Source: an uncultured Bacilli bacterium (GTDB lineage Bacteria > Bacillota_I > Bacilli_A > RF39 > UBA660). Taken from it: a stretch of 46,046 nt of DNA. The translations under genes were made by a program, and so were the position numbers. This document shows, piece by piece, positions 15,502-24,290 of the stretch. Below the pieces are notes generated by a model. That model saw nothing but the letters and a program-made list of their open reading frames with translations. It was not told where the DNA came from and did not search any database. Where the stretch lies: positions 1-46,046 of the forward strand of contig CAKONK010000011.1 of assembly GCA_934097085.1 (NCBI GenBank), in the 5' to 3' direction. Positions within the stretch are counted from its first letter, which is position 1. Each line of letters opens with the position of its first letter.

Positions 15502-17292
15502 ATGAGTAAACTTAAAAGTGAAGTAGCACCTAAAGGTATTAATTTTAGACCAGCTACAGAATTTATGCTTGGAGATAAATATTATACAATTATGACAGTT
15601 GTCGGTTATCCAAGAAGTATATTCCCAGGTTATTTATCTGATATTACAAATATTCCTGGAGTTAGACTTGCTATAAAACATATTCCTATTTCATTTGAAA
15701 TTTTAAAAAAGATGTTAAATAAAGAAATAGCGGATTTAAAAATTAGATATCAGCAAGAGAAAGATCAAACAACTCAAGAAAGAATTAGACAAGATTATGA
15801 ATCTTTGGAACAATTTATTTCTATGCTTGCTTCATCACAAGCTAGAATATTTGATTTTCAAATGCATTTAATGGTTTCAGCAGATTCTAAAGATGCCTTA
15901 GAACTTACTAAAATTCAAGTTAGAAATTATATTGATGCACTTGGTATGAGAGCAGTATCTTTAATGTTTGAACAAGAAAAAGCTTTAAAAAGTATGATAC
16001 CAATATTCCCAGAACAAGATATTGAAAAAAGAATTGGTATTCCACTTCCTTCAGTTACAATAGCGGGAATGTATCCTTTTGTATTTGATTCAGTAAAAGA
16101 TCCTGGTACTGGAACACTTCTTGGAATGGATAGGTCCGGTGGTGTAATTTTATATAATCAATTTTTATTTCAAATAAAAAAAGAAAATAATCGTAATAAT
16201 GCAAATATTATAATCCTTGGTACATCTGGTTCAGGAAAAAGTACCGCAGCTAAACTACTTCTTAGAACTCATTTAAGAAATGGTTTAAAATGCGTTTGTA
16301 TTGACCCAGAGGGTGAACTTGGTGAAATGGTTAATATGATGAAAGGTGATTTCCTAGACCTTGGTAAAGGTGGAGATTTTGGTATGATAAATCCACTTGA
16401 AATTGTTGTGGATGTTGATGAAACCGAAATAGAACAGGGACTTGGCTATACAGTTCTTACAAGAACTCTACAACAACTAAAAGCCTTTATGAAATATTAT
16501 AACCCTTCAATCGAAGAGGATGTATTAACATTATTTAGTGAAATAGTTCAGGATACTTATAAAAGATATAAGATAGATTATGAAACTGATTTTACTAAAC
16601 TTACAAGTGCAGATTTTCCTACATTTGACGATGTTTATGCCACTATAAAAGGAAGACTTTTATCAATGACAGATGCAACAAGAGAAAGAGATGTAATGGA
16701 AAGACTTGAACTTAAAATAAGACCTTTGATTAAAGAATTAAGATATTATTTTACAGGTCATACAACACTTCAAATTAATAGTGACTTTATTGTATTTAAT
16801 ATAAAGGAAATTATGAATAGTGATGAAAATATTAAAAATGCTCTTTTCTTTAATATATTAAAATATGCTTGGGGACTTTGTCTTGATAAAGATATTAATA
16901 CAGTAATGATGGTTGATGAGGCGCATGTGCTATTATCTAATCACAATGAACTTGGTGCAGAGTTTTTATCTCAAATTCAAAGAAGAGCAAGAAAATATAA
17001 TACAGGAACTATTGTAATTACACAACAACCAACCGATTTTGCGGCACCAAATTTAATAATGCATGGTAAAGCAATATTTGATAATGCTTCAAGTTATTTA
17101 ATAATGAATTTAAGAAAACAAGCTGTTGATGATCTTTCTAAGTTGATCGATTTAAATGAAACCGAAATGGAAAGAATAAAATACTATAACCAAGGTGAAG
17201 GACTTCTTATATGTGGTAATAAACGAATGAATATGACTGTTATTGCTACTCAAGAAGAACTTGATTCATTTGGTTCTGGTGGTGGATATTAA
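15502..17292 (+). CDS. virB4: VirB4 ATPase, main part
   Basis: A 596-residue ATPase that powers type IV secretion assembly. Walker A GTSGSGKS at 240-247, Walker B MMVDEAH with D472-E473, and a following QRRARKYNTG arginine region and TQQPTDF motif typical of VirB4/TraC. Residues 1-230 form the middle domain (GYPRSIFPGYLSDI). ATG starts one base after the stop of the N-terminal half; no separate strong ribosome site beyond GGCGGTG, so reinitiation is likely. It ends Gly-Gly-Gly-Tyr and is closed by a terminator. Confidence 0.93.
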   Translation: MSKLKSEVAPKGINFRPATEFMLGDKYYTIMTVVGYPRSIFPGYLSDITNIPGVRLAIKHIPISFEILKKMLNKEIADLKIRYQQEKDQTTQERIRQDYESLEQFISMLASSQARIFDFQMHLMVSADSKDALELTKIQVRNYIDALGMRAVSLMFEQEKALKSMIPIFPEQDIEKRIGIPLPSVTIAGMYPFVFDSVKDPGTGTLLGMDRSGGVILYNQFLFQIKKENNRNNANIIILGTSGSGKSTAAKLLLRTHLRNGLKCVCIDPEGELGEMVNMMKGDFLDLGKGGDFGMINPLEIVVDVDETEIEQGLGYTVLTRTLQQLKAFMKYYNPSIEEDVLTLFSEIVQDTYKRYKIDYETDFTKLTSADFPTFDDVYATIKGRLLSMTDATRERDVMERLELKIRPLIKELRYYFTGHTTLQINSDFIVFNIKEIMNSDENIKNALFFNILKYAWGLCLDKDINTVMMVDEAHVLLSNHNELGAEFLSQIQRRARKYNTGTIVITQQPTDFAAPNLIMHGKAIFDNASSYLIMNLRKQAVDDLSKLIDLNETEMERIKYYNQGEGLLICGNKRMNMTVIATQEELDSFGSGGGY

Positions 17293-17315
17293 AAGCCTTT
17301 ACATGGGCTTTTTTT
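17291..17315 (+). terminator. Terminator after virB4
   Basis: Stem AAAAGCC (17291-17297) / GGCTTTT (17306-17312) with a short loop and T run. It overlaps the stop codon of virB4. Confidence 0.75.
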
Positions 17316-17333
17316 AATGGTATCATAGTTTTC

Positions 17334-18266
17334 ATGAAAACTATTTTATTGGGGGAAATATTAAATTCAAATACTAGTTTAAGAAAATCTCTAGGTCCTT
17401 TCATAGACGTTCTTTATGATGTTCAAAAAAATATTCCATTTAATCTAAGACATCATTTTTATAACAATTTATCAACATTAAAAATTGAGTTAAATTTAGA
17501 TAAAACAAAACCTTTAAAAAACTTTGGTTGTTTAGGCGTATATGATTGCTATTATAATAAAGTAATTTTAGATCCAACATTTATTAAAAAAAATCTAAAA
17601 AAAAATGAAATTGATTTAAAATTATTTGAAGATTATATTAGACTATGTTTGTATCATGAATTTATGCATATGGCTAGTGCAAAGAAAGAACATGAGATTT
17701 GTTATTCAGGTTTTTCTAAGTATCCTGTTAATTTAGGTGATCATTATAGTAGAGCATTAACCGAAGGTTATACTGAATATTTAGCTTATAGTAATTATCA
17801 TATTTATAATCATTTTTATTATATAGATATGAAAATTGCAAATATGTTCATGTGTATACTTGGAAATGATTTACTTGCATATTCTTATTATAATATTTTA
17901 GGTACAACTCTATTAGAAAATGAATTAAAAAAAATTTGCCCTAATGAGGATACTGATAAGTTATTTGAAACAATTAATTTAAGATATTCAGAAAAATACA
18001 ATGAAGAAAATGTGTATTTTATTCCTATAATTCAAAATATTTTAGTAAATATATTTATTGAAAAAATAAATAATGATATTTTAAATGGCATTACTTATGA
18101 AGAATTAATGTCTTGTGTTAACTTTTTCAAGAAATCATTAATTACTACTAATGGATTAAAAAATAATTACACTCGTTATAGAAACTTCCCTAATTTAAGT
18201 AAAAGTTTAGGACAATTTGATGACTTTTATGAAAATATATGTAATAAAATTAATATTCAAAGATAA
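17334..18266 (+). CDS. Putative cytoplasmic zinc metallopeptidase
   Basis: A 310-residue protein with HEFMH at 108-112 and a downstream Glu in ALTEGYTEYLAY (E144 or E148), the gluzincin-type arrangement. No signal peptide or membrane helix; substrate unknown. It sits between virB4 and the wall hydrolase within the secretion cluster but has its own transcription: TATCAT (17321-17326) lies so close that the message would begin at or next to the ATG at 17334, and there is no ribosome site, so it may be leaderless. Whether it serves the secretion system is inference. Confidence 0.7.
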   Translation: MKTILLGEILNSNTSLRKSLGPFIDVLYDVQKNIPFNLRHHFYNNLSTLKIELNLDKTKPLKNFGCLGVYDCYYNKVILDPTFIKKNLKKNEIDLKLFEDYIRLCLYHEFMHMASAKKEHEICYSGFSKYPVNLGDHYSRALTEGYTEYLAYSNYHIYNHFYYIDMKIANMFMCILGNDLLAYSYYNILGTTLLENELKKICPNEDTDKLFETINLRYSEKYNEENVYFIPIIQNILVNIFIEKINNDILNGITYEELMSCVNFFKKSLITTNGLKNNYTRYRNFPNLSKSLGQFDDFYENICNKINIQR

Positions 18267-18270
18267 ATTA

Positions 18271-18300
18271 TTGTGATAACAATTGTTTTTATGATATAAT
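18271..18300 (+). promoter_or_regulatory. Promoter of the wall-hydrolase gene
   Basis: TTGTGA (18271-18276), 18-base spacer, TATAAT (18295-18300), with expected start near 18307. Confidence 0.65.
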
Positions 18301-18326
18301 TCTATTATTAGTAGGTGGTGATTTTC

Positions 18327-20216
18327 ATGGACAATAACGATAATTTAAATCAAGATGTTGAGGAAACATTATACGATGAAATGGAAGCACCTATGCAATT
18401 ACCTAATGAAGAAAATGAAGAAGAAGTTAGTTATCAGGCTACTGCCCGTAGAAATGAAAAAAAACAAAAAAGTGATGATGCTAATAAAAAAGTAAGTAAG
18501 ATAGCAACACAAGCTGTTGGTCATTATTTTGGCGGTAGTGAAGGTGGTAAAGTTGTAAATGCTATTAATAATACAAAAATTGGAGATAAATTAAATGAAG
18601 CTATCGGTCGTAGAATGACTGATATGTCCAAAAGATCTTTAGCTGGAAGAATGGCTCAGAATACTATTAATAAATTGGATGAAAAAGGTGCACTAGATAA
18701 GGGGCAAGAAGCGATGGACGCTTTAGGTAGTTCAAGTGGTACTAATAAGTTAAATGCTTTAAATCCAAAAACTCCAAATGTACCTAAAATACCTGGTAGT
18801 GGTGCTCCAACTAAAAAAAAGAATTTTGTAATGAATCCTAAAAAATCCTCAATTGATATGAGTAAAGATAAAAAAAATCAGTTAGTAAGAAAAAAAATTT
18901 TTCAATTTATTATTAAACACCCTTGGATATTAGCAATTGTCTTAGTTTTATTTTTGTTAATGATTATAATGCTTGTAATACTTGGCGGAGGTGGTGGAGC
19001 AGCTAGTGAAGTAGAAAATAATAATAGTTCTCGTTCCATAAGTGATGCATGTAGTGACTTTCCACTAAATTCGACAAGTCTTTCAAAATCTGAATTTGTT
19101 AGTTTAGTACAAGAAAATATTACAAGATATAATAGAGCTCCTAATGAATTTAAGAACACTAAAGATTTGGAAACAATGTATAATGTTGCAACAAAAAATA
19201 ATTGTAATCCTGAACTTGTTGTTGCTAGAGCAATTCAAGAAGGATTTACTGGTGGAAAATATAATTATTGGGGTATTGCTGTTTATAATGGAGAGACAAG
19301 TGGTAATGGTTATAGCTCTTTGTCCGAGGGTGTACTTGCTTTTTGCAATATAGTCAGTAGATATAGCACCTTATATGATTTAAATCATGCCTATGGCTAT
19401 ATAGGCGATTACTGGGCTAATAAAGGAAACAACTCATATGGTGGATGTACATATATTGATTATACTTATGAATATTATGATAACAAATCACGAGCTGATG
19501 AGGTAAAGGCTGTGTGCGCTAAAAATCAATGTCCTTTAGCTGGTAAAAGTCCTGAAAATCCAAGTAAATGTCTTAAAACTAATGAAGAAGATCAAGATGC
19601 ATATACTAAATATCAAAATTGGGCATTAACTACTCACAGAAAGAATGTGTTTGGCTTAGAACCAGATCAATGCTTAAATCCTGATAGTGATTTTGGAAAC
19701 TTTGATAGATGTACCATTTTTAATCAAGTAGATCCTCGTTGGGCTGACAGAAACATAGGATTGTCTGGTACTAAAATGGATTGGGGATGTGCTGTTACTT
19801 CAGTTTCAATAGGAATTTCTTGTTTTGGAAATAAATATGATCCAAGATTTAATCCTGGTAAGTTTTTGGATTTGGCAAACTCCTCAAAATATGTTAGTTC
19901 ATGTTTTACGGGAGCTAATATATATTGGACTTGTCCAGCAATTCAAGTATTTGCACCAAATATTAACTATGTAGCTGGAATAGTTCAAGTCTTAGGACCT
20001 AACATAGATTATAAAGTTAATTTTATTAACAGTTTTGATCCTAATAAACACTTTTTTATAGTTCAAATTATTAATGCAAGAACAAGTACCCATTTTGTAG
20101 TACTTAAAAGTATTAATAGAGCAAAAGGTACATTTACATGTTTAAATCCAAGTGGTGGTGTAATAACTGAAGAAAAATTAAAGGATATAAATGCAGTAAG
20201 GGTATTCACAAAATGA
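18327..20216 (+). CDS. Membrane-anchored two-domain peptidoglycan hydrolase of the type IV system
   Basis: A 629-residue protein: cytoplasmic N-terminal 190 residues (acidic, then Gly/Lys-rich), one membrane helix (about 200-219), a lysozyme/transglycosylase-like domain (about 255-400; NPELVVARAIQEG with candidate catalytic E305, then NYWGIAVYNG), and a C39/papain-like cysteine peptidase domain (about 465-629; C488 in DWGCAVTSV, H589 in THFVVL, N607). It is the functional counterpart of VirB1/CwlT, opening the wall for the machine; CwlT carries NlpC/P60 instead of C39. Start ATG 18327 with AGGTGGTG six bases before; the GTG at 18315 lies in the ribosome site. Many extracellular Cys. Confidence 0.82.
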   Translation: MDNNDNLNQDVEETLYDEMEAPMQLPNEENEEEVSYQATARRNEKKQKSDDANKKVSKIATQAVGHYFGGSEGGKVVNAINNTKIGDKLNEAIGRRMTDMSKRSLAGRMAQNTINKLDEKGALDKGQEAMDALGSSSGTNKLNALNPKTPNVPKIPGSGAPTKKKNFVMNPKKSSIDMSKDKKNQLVRKKIFQFIIKHPWILAIVLVLFLLMIIMLVILGGGGGAASEVENNNSSRSISDACSDFPLNSTSLSKSEFVSLVQENITRYNRAPNEFKNTKDLETMYNVATKNNCNPELVVARAIQEGFTGGKYNYWGIAVYNGETSGNGYSSLSEGVLAFCNIVSRYSTLYDLNHAYGYIGDYWANKGNNSYGGCTYIDYTYEYYDNKSRADEVKAVCAKNQCPLAGKSPENPSKCLKTNEEDQDAYTKYQNWALTTHRKNVFGLEPDQCLNPDSDFGNFDRCTIFNQVDPRWADRNIGLSGTKMDWGCAVTSVSIGISCFGNKYDPRFNPGKFLDLANSSKYVSSCFTGANIYWTCPAIQVFAPNINYVAGIVQVLGPNIDYKVNFINSFDPNKHFFIVQIINARTSTHFVVLKSINRAKGTFTCLNPSGGVITEEKLKDINAVRVFTK

Positions 20217-20235
20217 TTATGAAAGGAGAATTACT

Positions 20236-21087
20236 TTGAAGGAAAATAAGATTTTAATTTTGGTATTAATTATATTTGCTATTTTTGGAATAATAGGATT
20301 GTACTTTTACTTTAATAATATTAGTAATGACGTTGTAGTTAATAATACTGGAAACTCAATTAATAATTCACTTTATAATCAAAATACTAATGTTATAAAA
20401 AATAATACAAATAATAATACAATTGCAAATGTTACAGCAAAGAACTACTATTTAGTAGTTGGTGACTATTTAAATGTTTCTTTTAATGATAAAAGTAAAA
20501 AGTGGAGAAAAGTTAATAAACAAAAATATACCGATGAATTTGAAGTGTATGTTGATAAATCATATTTTGGCAAATATTCTTTAATTTACGGTAAGGTATG
20601 GAATTTATTAGACTCTAATAATAATTATGTAGATTATGATGGTAGTATTATTGCTTATTCATCAAACTTTAATGTAAATGTATTAAATTATCAAGAACTA
20701 AATATAAATGATGATATTATTGGCGAGGTAAAAAAATATTTAATTGACTACAACTATCAATATAAAGATACCTATTTTAATCATTTGTATTATATAAATG
20801 AAAATAACTATGTTGTATTTTGTACTAATATTTCTTATAATGATGTCGATAAAGAGGATATTAATTATACAGTTGGTTACTTAAAAAAAGATGGTTTAAT
20901 TTATACGATTTTTAATAATAAATTTGATTCTGAAAGTAGTATTGAACAACCTGTAAATGCATTGACTGGATGGTTAATTGTAAATGGCAAAACTTATTTA
21001 TCTATAAATGAAATTTATTATTCAAATAAACAACCTACAGCTTCGCTATATGAATTTAACGGAAGTAAATTCACAAAAGTTATTTAA
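20236..21087 (+). CDS. Membrane-anchored ectodomain protein of the secretion locus
   Basis: A 283-residue protein with one N-terminal membrane helix (about 5-28), an Asn-rich linker (about 30-65) and a Tyr/Asn/Asp-rich beta-type ectodomain (about 70-283). TTG start with AAAGGAG upstream, 19 bases after the wall hydrolase, so probably in the same operon. No recognised family. By position and topology it could take the VirB8-like periplasm-facing role, but no sequence motif supports that. Confidence 0.65.
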   Translation: MKENKILILVLIIFAIFGIIGLYFYFNNISNDVVVNNTGNSINNSLYNQNTNVIKNNTNNNTIANVTAKNYYLVVGDYLNVSFNDKSKKWRKVNKQKYTDEFEVYVDKSYFGKYSLIYGKVWNLLDSNNNYVDYDGSIIAYSSNFNVNVLNYQELNINDDIIGEVKKYLIDYNYQYKDTYFNHLYYINENNYVVFCTNISYNDVDKEDINYTVGYLKKDGLIYTIFNNKFDSESSIEQPVNALTGWLIVNGKTYLSINEIYYSNKQPTASLYEFNGSKFTKVI

Positions 21088-21134
21088 AAAATATATATTA
21101 TGTTGTATAATAAATTCATTAAAAAGGAGGAAAA

Positions 21135-23375
21135 ATGAAATTTAAAGTTACCAAAAAAGATTTTATGTTATTTTGTATTTATTGTGGAATACTTTTATAT
21201 TTTTGTGCTATTGCAGTACTTAATTTTTCTTCATTTTCCACGGATGGAACATTTTATGGTTTACTTCCATTTAAGGCTTTTACACCTCAATATATTGGTT
21301 TTACATTAGGCCTATTTGTTGCAGCACTCATTTTAATATTTACAAGTGTATCTTCGAAGATATTTAGTAAAGAAAAGGGTGATGGCTTTGGTTTATTCTT
21401 TTCTGAAAAAGGTAGTGATGGTTATTCTAAGTGGGCATCAGATAAAGATATTAAAACAGATAAAAATATTGTAAAAGTTAGAACAATTGATGATCATATA
21501 GAGGCAGCTGGTGTTGCTCTTGTAAATAATGGTAAAGAGATGTGGGTTGATAATGGTGAATATCATAACTTAATAATTGGTTCTACTGGCTCTGGTAAAA
21601 CAGAATGTGTAGTTAAACCTCTTGTTAATTTACTTTCTAAAAAAGGTGAAAGTATGGTTATTACTGACCCTAAAGGTGAAATTTATCAATATTGTGGTGA
21701 ATATTTAAAAAAACAAGGTTATAATATTGTAATATTAAATTTCCGTGATCCAGAAAAAGGAAACTCTTGGAATCCACTTGCACTTCCATATATGTATTAT
21801 AAACAAGGAAATCAAGATAAAGCAACAGAACTTTTAGAGGACGTATCACTTAATATTTTATATGATAAAAGTGAAGGTGGAGATTCTGCTTTCTGGCAAA
21901 AAAGTGCTGCAGACTATTTTTCAGGTTTAACAATGGGCCTATTTATGGATGCCAAAGAAAAAGAAGTAAATTTAAATAGTATTAACTTTATGTCTACAGT
22001 AGGCGAGGAACGTCGTGGTACAAAAACATATATTCAAGAATATTTTAATTTAAAAGGTGAAGCAAGCCCTGCATATATATTTGCTTCGAATACTATAAAT
22101 GCACCAAATGAAACCAAAGGTGGTATCCTTTCAACATTTAGACAAAAAATAAGATTATTCTCAACAAAAGAAAATTTAAGTGAAATGCTTTCATATTCTG
22201 ATTTTGATATGAGAGATATAGGTAATAAAAAAACTGCTGTATTTATGATAATTCATGATGAAAAGAAAACTTATCATGGACTTATGACAATATTTATTAA
22301 ACAATGTTATGAAACTTTAATAGATTGTGCTCAAGCAAATGGTGGTAAGCTTGCATATCGTACAAATTTTATTCTTGATGAATTTGCAAATATGCCTCCG
22401 CTTAAGGATGTTGATTCAATGGTTACAGCTGCTAGAAGTAGGGCAATTAGATTTTCATTTATAATTCAGAACTTTGCTCAACTAAATGATGTTTATGGTG
22501 AAGAAGTTGCTCAAGTTATCAAAGGTAACTGTGGTAATTTAATTTATTTAATTTCTACTGAACTTAAGGCACTCGAAGAAATTAGTAAAATGTGTGGTGA
22601 AGTTAAATCAAAAGAAAAAGATAAGACGGCCTCAACACCACTTGTAACAGTTTCTGATTTACAAAAATTGAAATTATTTCAAGCAATAATTATTAGATGG
22701 CGTAAAAATCCATTTAAAACTGATTTAGCACCTGACTTTAAAATTGATTGGGGTATTGAAAGAAAAGATGCCGTATTACCTACAAGGGAAAAAACCAAAA
22801 TTGAATTATTTGATGTAAAAACATTTGTATCTGAAAAGAAAAAAGAAGAAGCGATGAATAATCCTGGAATGATGGGCAGTATGGATAATCCATTTATGGG
22901 TGGTGGTGGATTTAATCCGTTTATGGGAGCAAATCCATTTATGGGACCTAGACCTAATTCGAGTCCAATGACACCACCTCCTTCATCAACTCCTAATCCA
23001 TTCATGGGTGGTGGAGAAGTAACTTCTAAAGATATTGATGATATGGTTAAAGAAATCGAAAAGAAACTTCAGGCTCTTGATGAGGAAGAAAAGAAAGAGA
23101 ATGAACTTAAAAAACAAACTGAGGAAATTAGTAATGATAAACCAGTTATCAAACCAATTGTTGAAAAAGAACCAGTTAAAGATATTGATGAAATTATTAA
23201 AAAACTTGAGAAAACTGAAACTCCAGAAAATAATGATGAACCCGATGGGTTTACTCAAGAAATTAATCTTAAGGATGAGCCCAATACCATGTTAAATGTT
23301 GATAAAGACAGTGAGGTAATTAATAATTCAGTATCAGATGGCGATGATTATTTAGATGATTTCTTTGATGATTAG
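21135..23375 (+). CDS. virD4: VirD4/TraG-type coupling protein
   Basis: A 746-residue DNA-translocation ATPase that links substrates to the secretion channel. Two N-terminal membrane helices (about 10-30 and 52-75), Walker A GSTGSGKT at 149-156, DPKGEIY, Walker B FILDEFANM with D415, and the RSRAIRFSFIIQNFAQL segment typical of the family. The C-terminus is unusual: NPFMGG-type repeats within a Pro/Gly/Met-rich stretch (about 575-635), then an acidic coiled-coil tail ending YLDDFFDD. ATG with AAAGGAGG at six bases; TATAAT at 21106-21111 may give it its own promoter. Confidence 0.95.
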   Translation: MKFKVTKKDFMLFCIYCGILLYFCAIAVLNFSSFSTDGTFYGLLPFKAFTPQYIGFTLGLFVAALILIFTSVSSKIFSKEKGDGFGLFFSEKGSDGYSKWASDKDIKTDKNIVKVRTIDDHIEAAGVALVNNGKEMWVDNGEYHNLIIGSTGSGKTECVVKPLVNLLSKKGESMVITDPKGEIYQYCGEYLKKQGYNIVILNFRDPEKGNSWNPLALPYMYYKQGNQDKATELLEDVSLNILYDKSEGGDSAFWQKSAADYFSGLTMGLFMDAKEKEVNLNSINFMSTVGEERRGTKTYIQEYFNLKGEASPAYIFASNTINAPNETKGGILSTFRQKIRLFSTKENLSEMLSYSDFDMRDIGNKKTAVFMIIHDEKKTYHGLMTIFIKQCYETLIDCAQANGGKLAYRTNFILDEFANMPPLKDVDSMVTAARSRAIRFSFIIQNFAQLNDVYGEEVAQVIKGNCGNLIYLISTELKALEEISKMCGEVKSKEKDKTASTPLVTVSDLQKLKLFQAIIIRWRKNPFKTDLAPDFKIDWGIERKDAVLPTREKTKIELFDVKTFVSEKKKEEAMNNPGMMGSMDNPFMGGGGFNPFMGANPFMGPRPNSSPMTPPPSSTPNPFMGGGEVTSKDIDDMVKEIEKKLQALDEEEKKENELKKQTEEISNDKPVIKPIVEKEPVKDIDEIIKKLEKTETPENNDEPDGFTQEINLKDEPNTMLNVDKDSEVINNSVSDGDDYLDDFFDD

Positions 23376-23390
23376 TGACAAATATAATTA

Positions 23391-23419
23391 AATCTCATAT
23401 ATTATTATGAGGTTTTTTT
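23391..23419 (+). terminator. Terminator abutting the rhodanese start codon
   Basis: Stem 23391-23399 / 23406-23414 (AATCTCATA / TATGAGGTT, one G-T pair), loop TATTAT, seven T. The T run ends at the base before ATG 23420, and the only ribosome-site-like GAGG lies in the 3' arm. Confidence 0.75.
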
Positions 23420-23677
23420 ATGAAAGTGATTGAATATGAAAAATATGAAAGTTATTTAGGAAAACTTATTGATGTACAGCATCCTCTTGACTATGAGGAG
23501 TGGCATGATCCAAGAAGTAAAAATATATATGCAGATAAACTATTATTAAATCCTGGGTTATATCTAAAGAAAAATGAAACATACTATATAATGTGTAGAA
23601 AAGGTACTTTAAGTAGAAAGGTTGTAAGAATGTTAACTTTCTATGGTTATGATGTTGTTCTTGTAAAAAACTTTTAA
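23420..23677 (+). CDS. Single-domain rhodanese-like protein
   Basis: An 85-residue short rhodanese-type domain: LIDVQHPLDYEEWHDP near residue 16 and the persulfide loop MCRKGTLS with the catalytic-type Cys at 59, followed by the helix VVRMLTFYGY and VVLV strand. Rhodaneses transfer or carry sulfane sulfur. It is shorter than the usual 95-110 residues but covers the fold. The start codon lies immediately after a terminator hairpin, so expression may depend on read-through or on hairpin opening. Confidence 0.75.
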   Translation: MKVIEYEKYESYLGKLIDVQHPLDYEEWHDPRSKNIYADKLLLNPGLYLKKNETYYIMCRKGTLSRKVVRMLTFYGYDVVLVKNF

Positions 23678-23689
23678 ACATACTATAAT
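23661..23689 (+). promoter_or_regulatory. Promoter inside the rhodanese 3' end
   Basis: TTGTAA (23661-23666), 17-base spacer, TATAAT (23684-23689), upstream of the TVP38-like gene at 23707. Confidence 0.75.
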
Positions 23690-23706
23690 TTTATTGGGAG
23701 TATATT

Positions 23707-24282
23707 ATGATTGAAAATTTAGCAGATTATTTAGAGGCATTCCTATTATCTTTGGGAGCATTTGCACCAATTTTGGCGTGCTTTTTAATAATTATTGAAT
23801 CAATTATCCCTGTGCTTCCATTATGCGTTTTTATTACAATAAATTTTTATTTTTTTGGTAAAATAGTCGGATTTATTATTTCTTGGATATTTACCTGTAT
23901 AGGTTGCTTTTTATCTTACACTTTAGTTAGAAACGGTATTAAAACGATTGCCCTTGATACTGCACAGAAGTCAGGATTATTACAAAAAACAATTAAATTA
24001 ATAAAAAGTATGGATATGACTAATTTAATTCTAGTTATTGCAATTCCTTTTACACCAGCTTTTCTTATAAATATTGCCGCAGGTCTTGCAAAAATGGATA
24101 AAAAGAAGTTTATAATTAGCATATTAATTGGTAAGATTTTTATGGTATATTTTTGGGGATTTATAGGGGTTAGTTTAATAGAAAGTTTAAAAAATCCCTT
24201 AATAGTTATAAGGGTTGTAATTTTATTATTATTTGCCTATATATTAAGTATTATTGCAAAAAAAATACTAAAAATTAATTAG
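23707..24282 (+). CDS. TVP38/TMEM64 (VTT/DedA-like) membrane protein
   Basis: A 191-residue protein with five or six membrane helices and VTT-domain features: an N-terminal re-entrant type segment ending in IPVLPLCVF, GCFLSYTLVRNG, and PFTPAFLINIAAGLAKMDKKKF. DedA-superfamily proteins act as lipid scramblases/flippases and affect envelope homeostasis. ATG with GGGAG upstream and its own promoter. Its stop lies inside the terminator at 24263-24290. Confidence 0.82.
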   Translation: MIENLADYLEAFLLSLGAFAPILACFLIIIESIIPVLPLCVFITINFYFFGKIVGFIISWIFTCIGCFLSYTLVRNGIKTIALDTAQKSGLLQKTIKLIKSMDMTNLILVIAIPFTPAFLINIAAGLAKMDKKKFIISILIGKIFMVYFWGFIGVSLIESLKNPLIVIRVVILLLFAYILSIIAKKILKIN

Positions 24283-24290
24283 TATTTTTT
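24263..24290. terminator. Shared terminator between convergent genes
   Basis: Stem AAATACTAA (24263-24271) / TTAGTATTT (24279-24287) overlapping the stop of the TVP38-like gene and reaching the stop of the L,D-transpeptidase; A and T runs on both sides allow use in both directions. Confidence 0.75.

Noticed and set aside
22679..23295. Alternative frames within the VirD4 C-terminal repeats
   Set aside because: Low-complexity repeats create open frames on both strands; no start signals.
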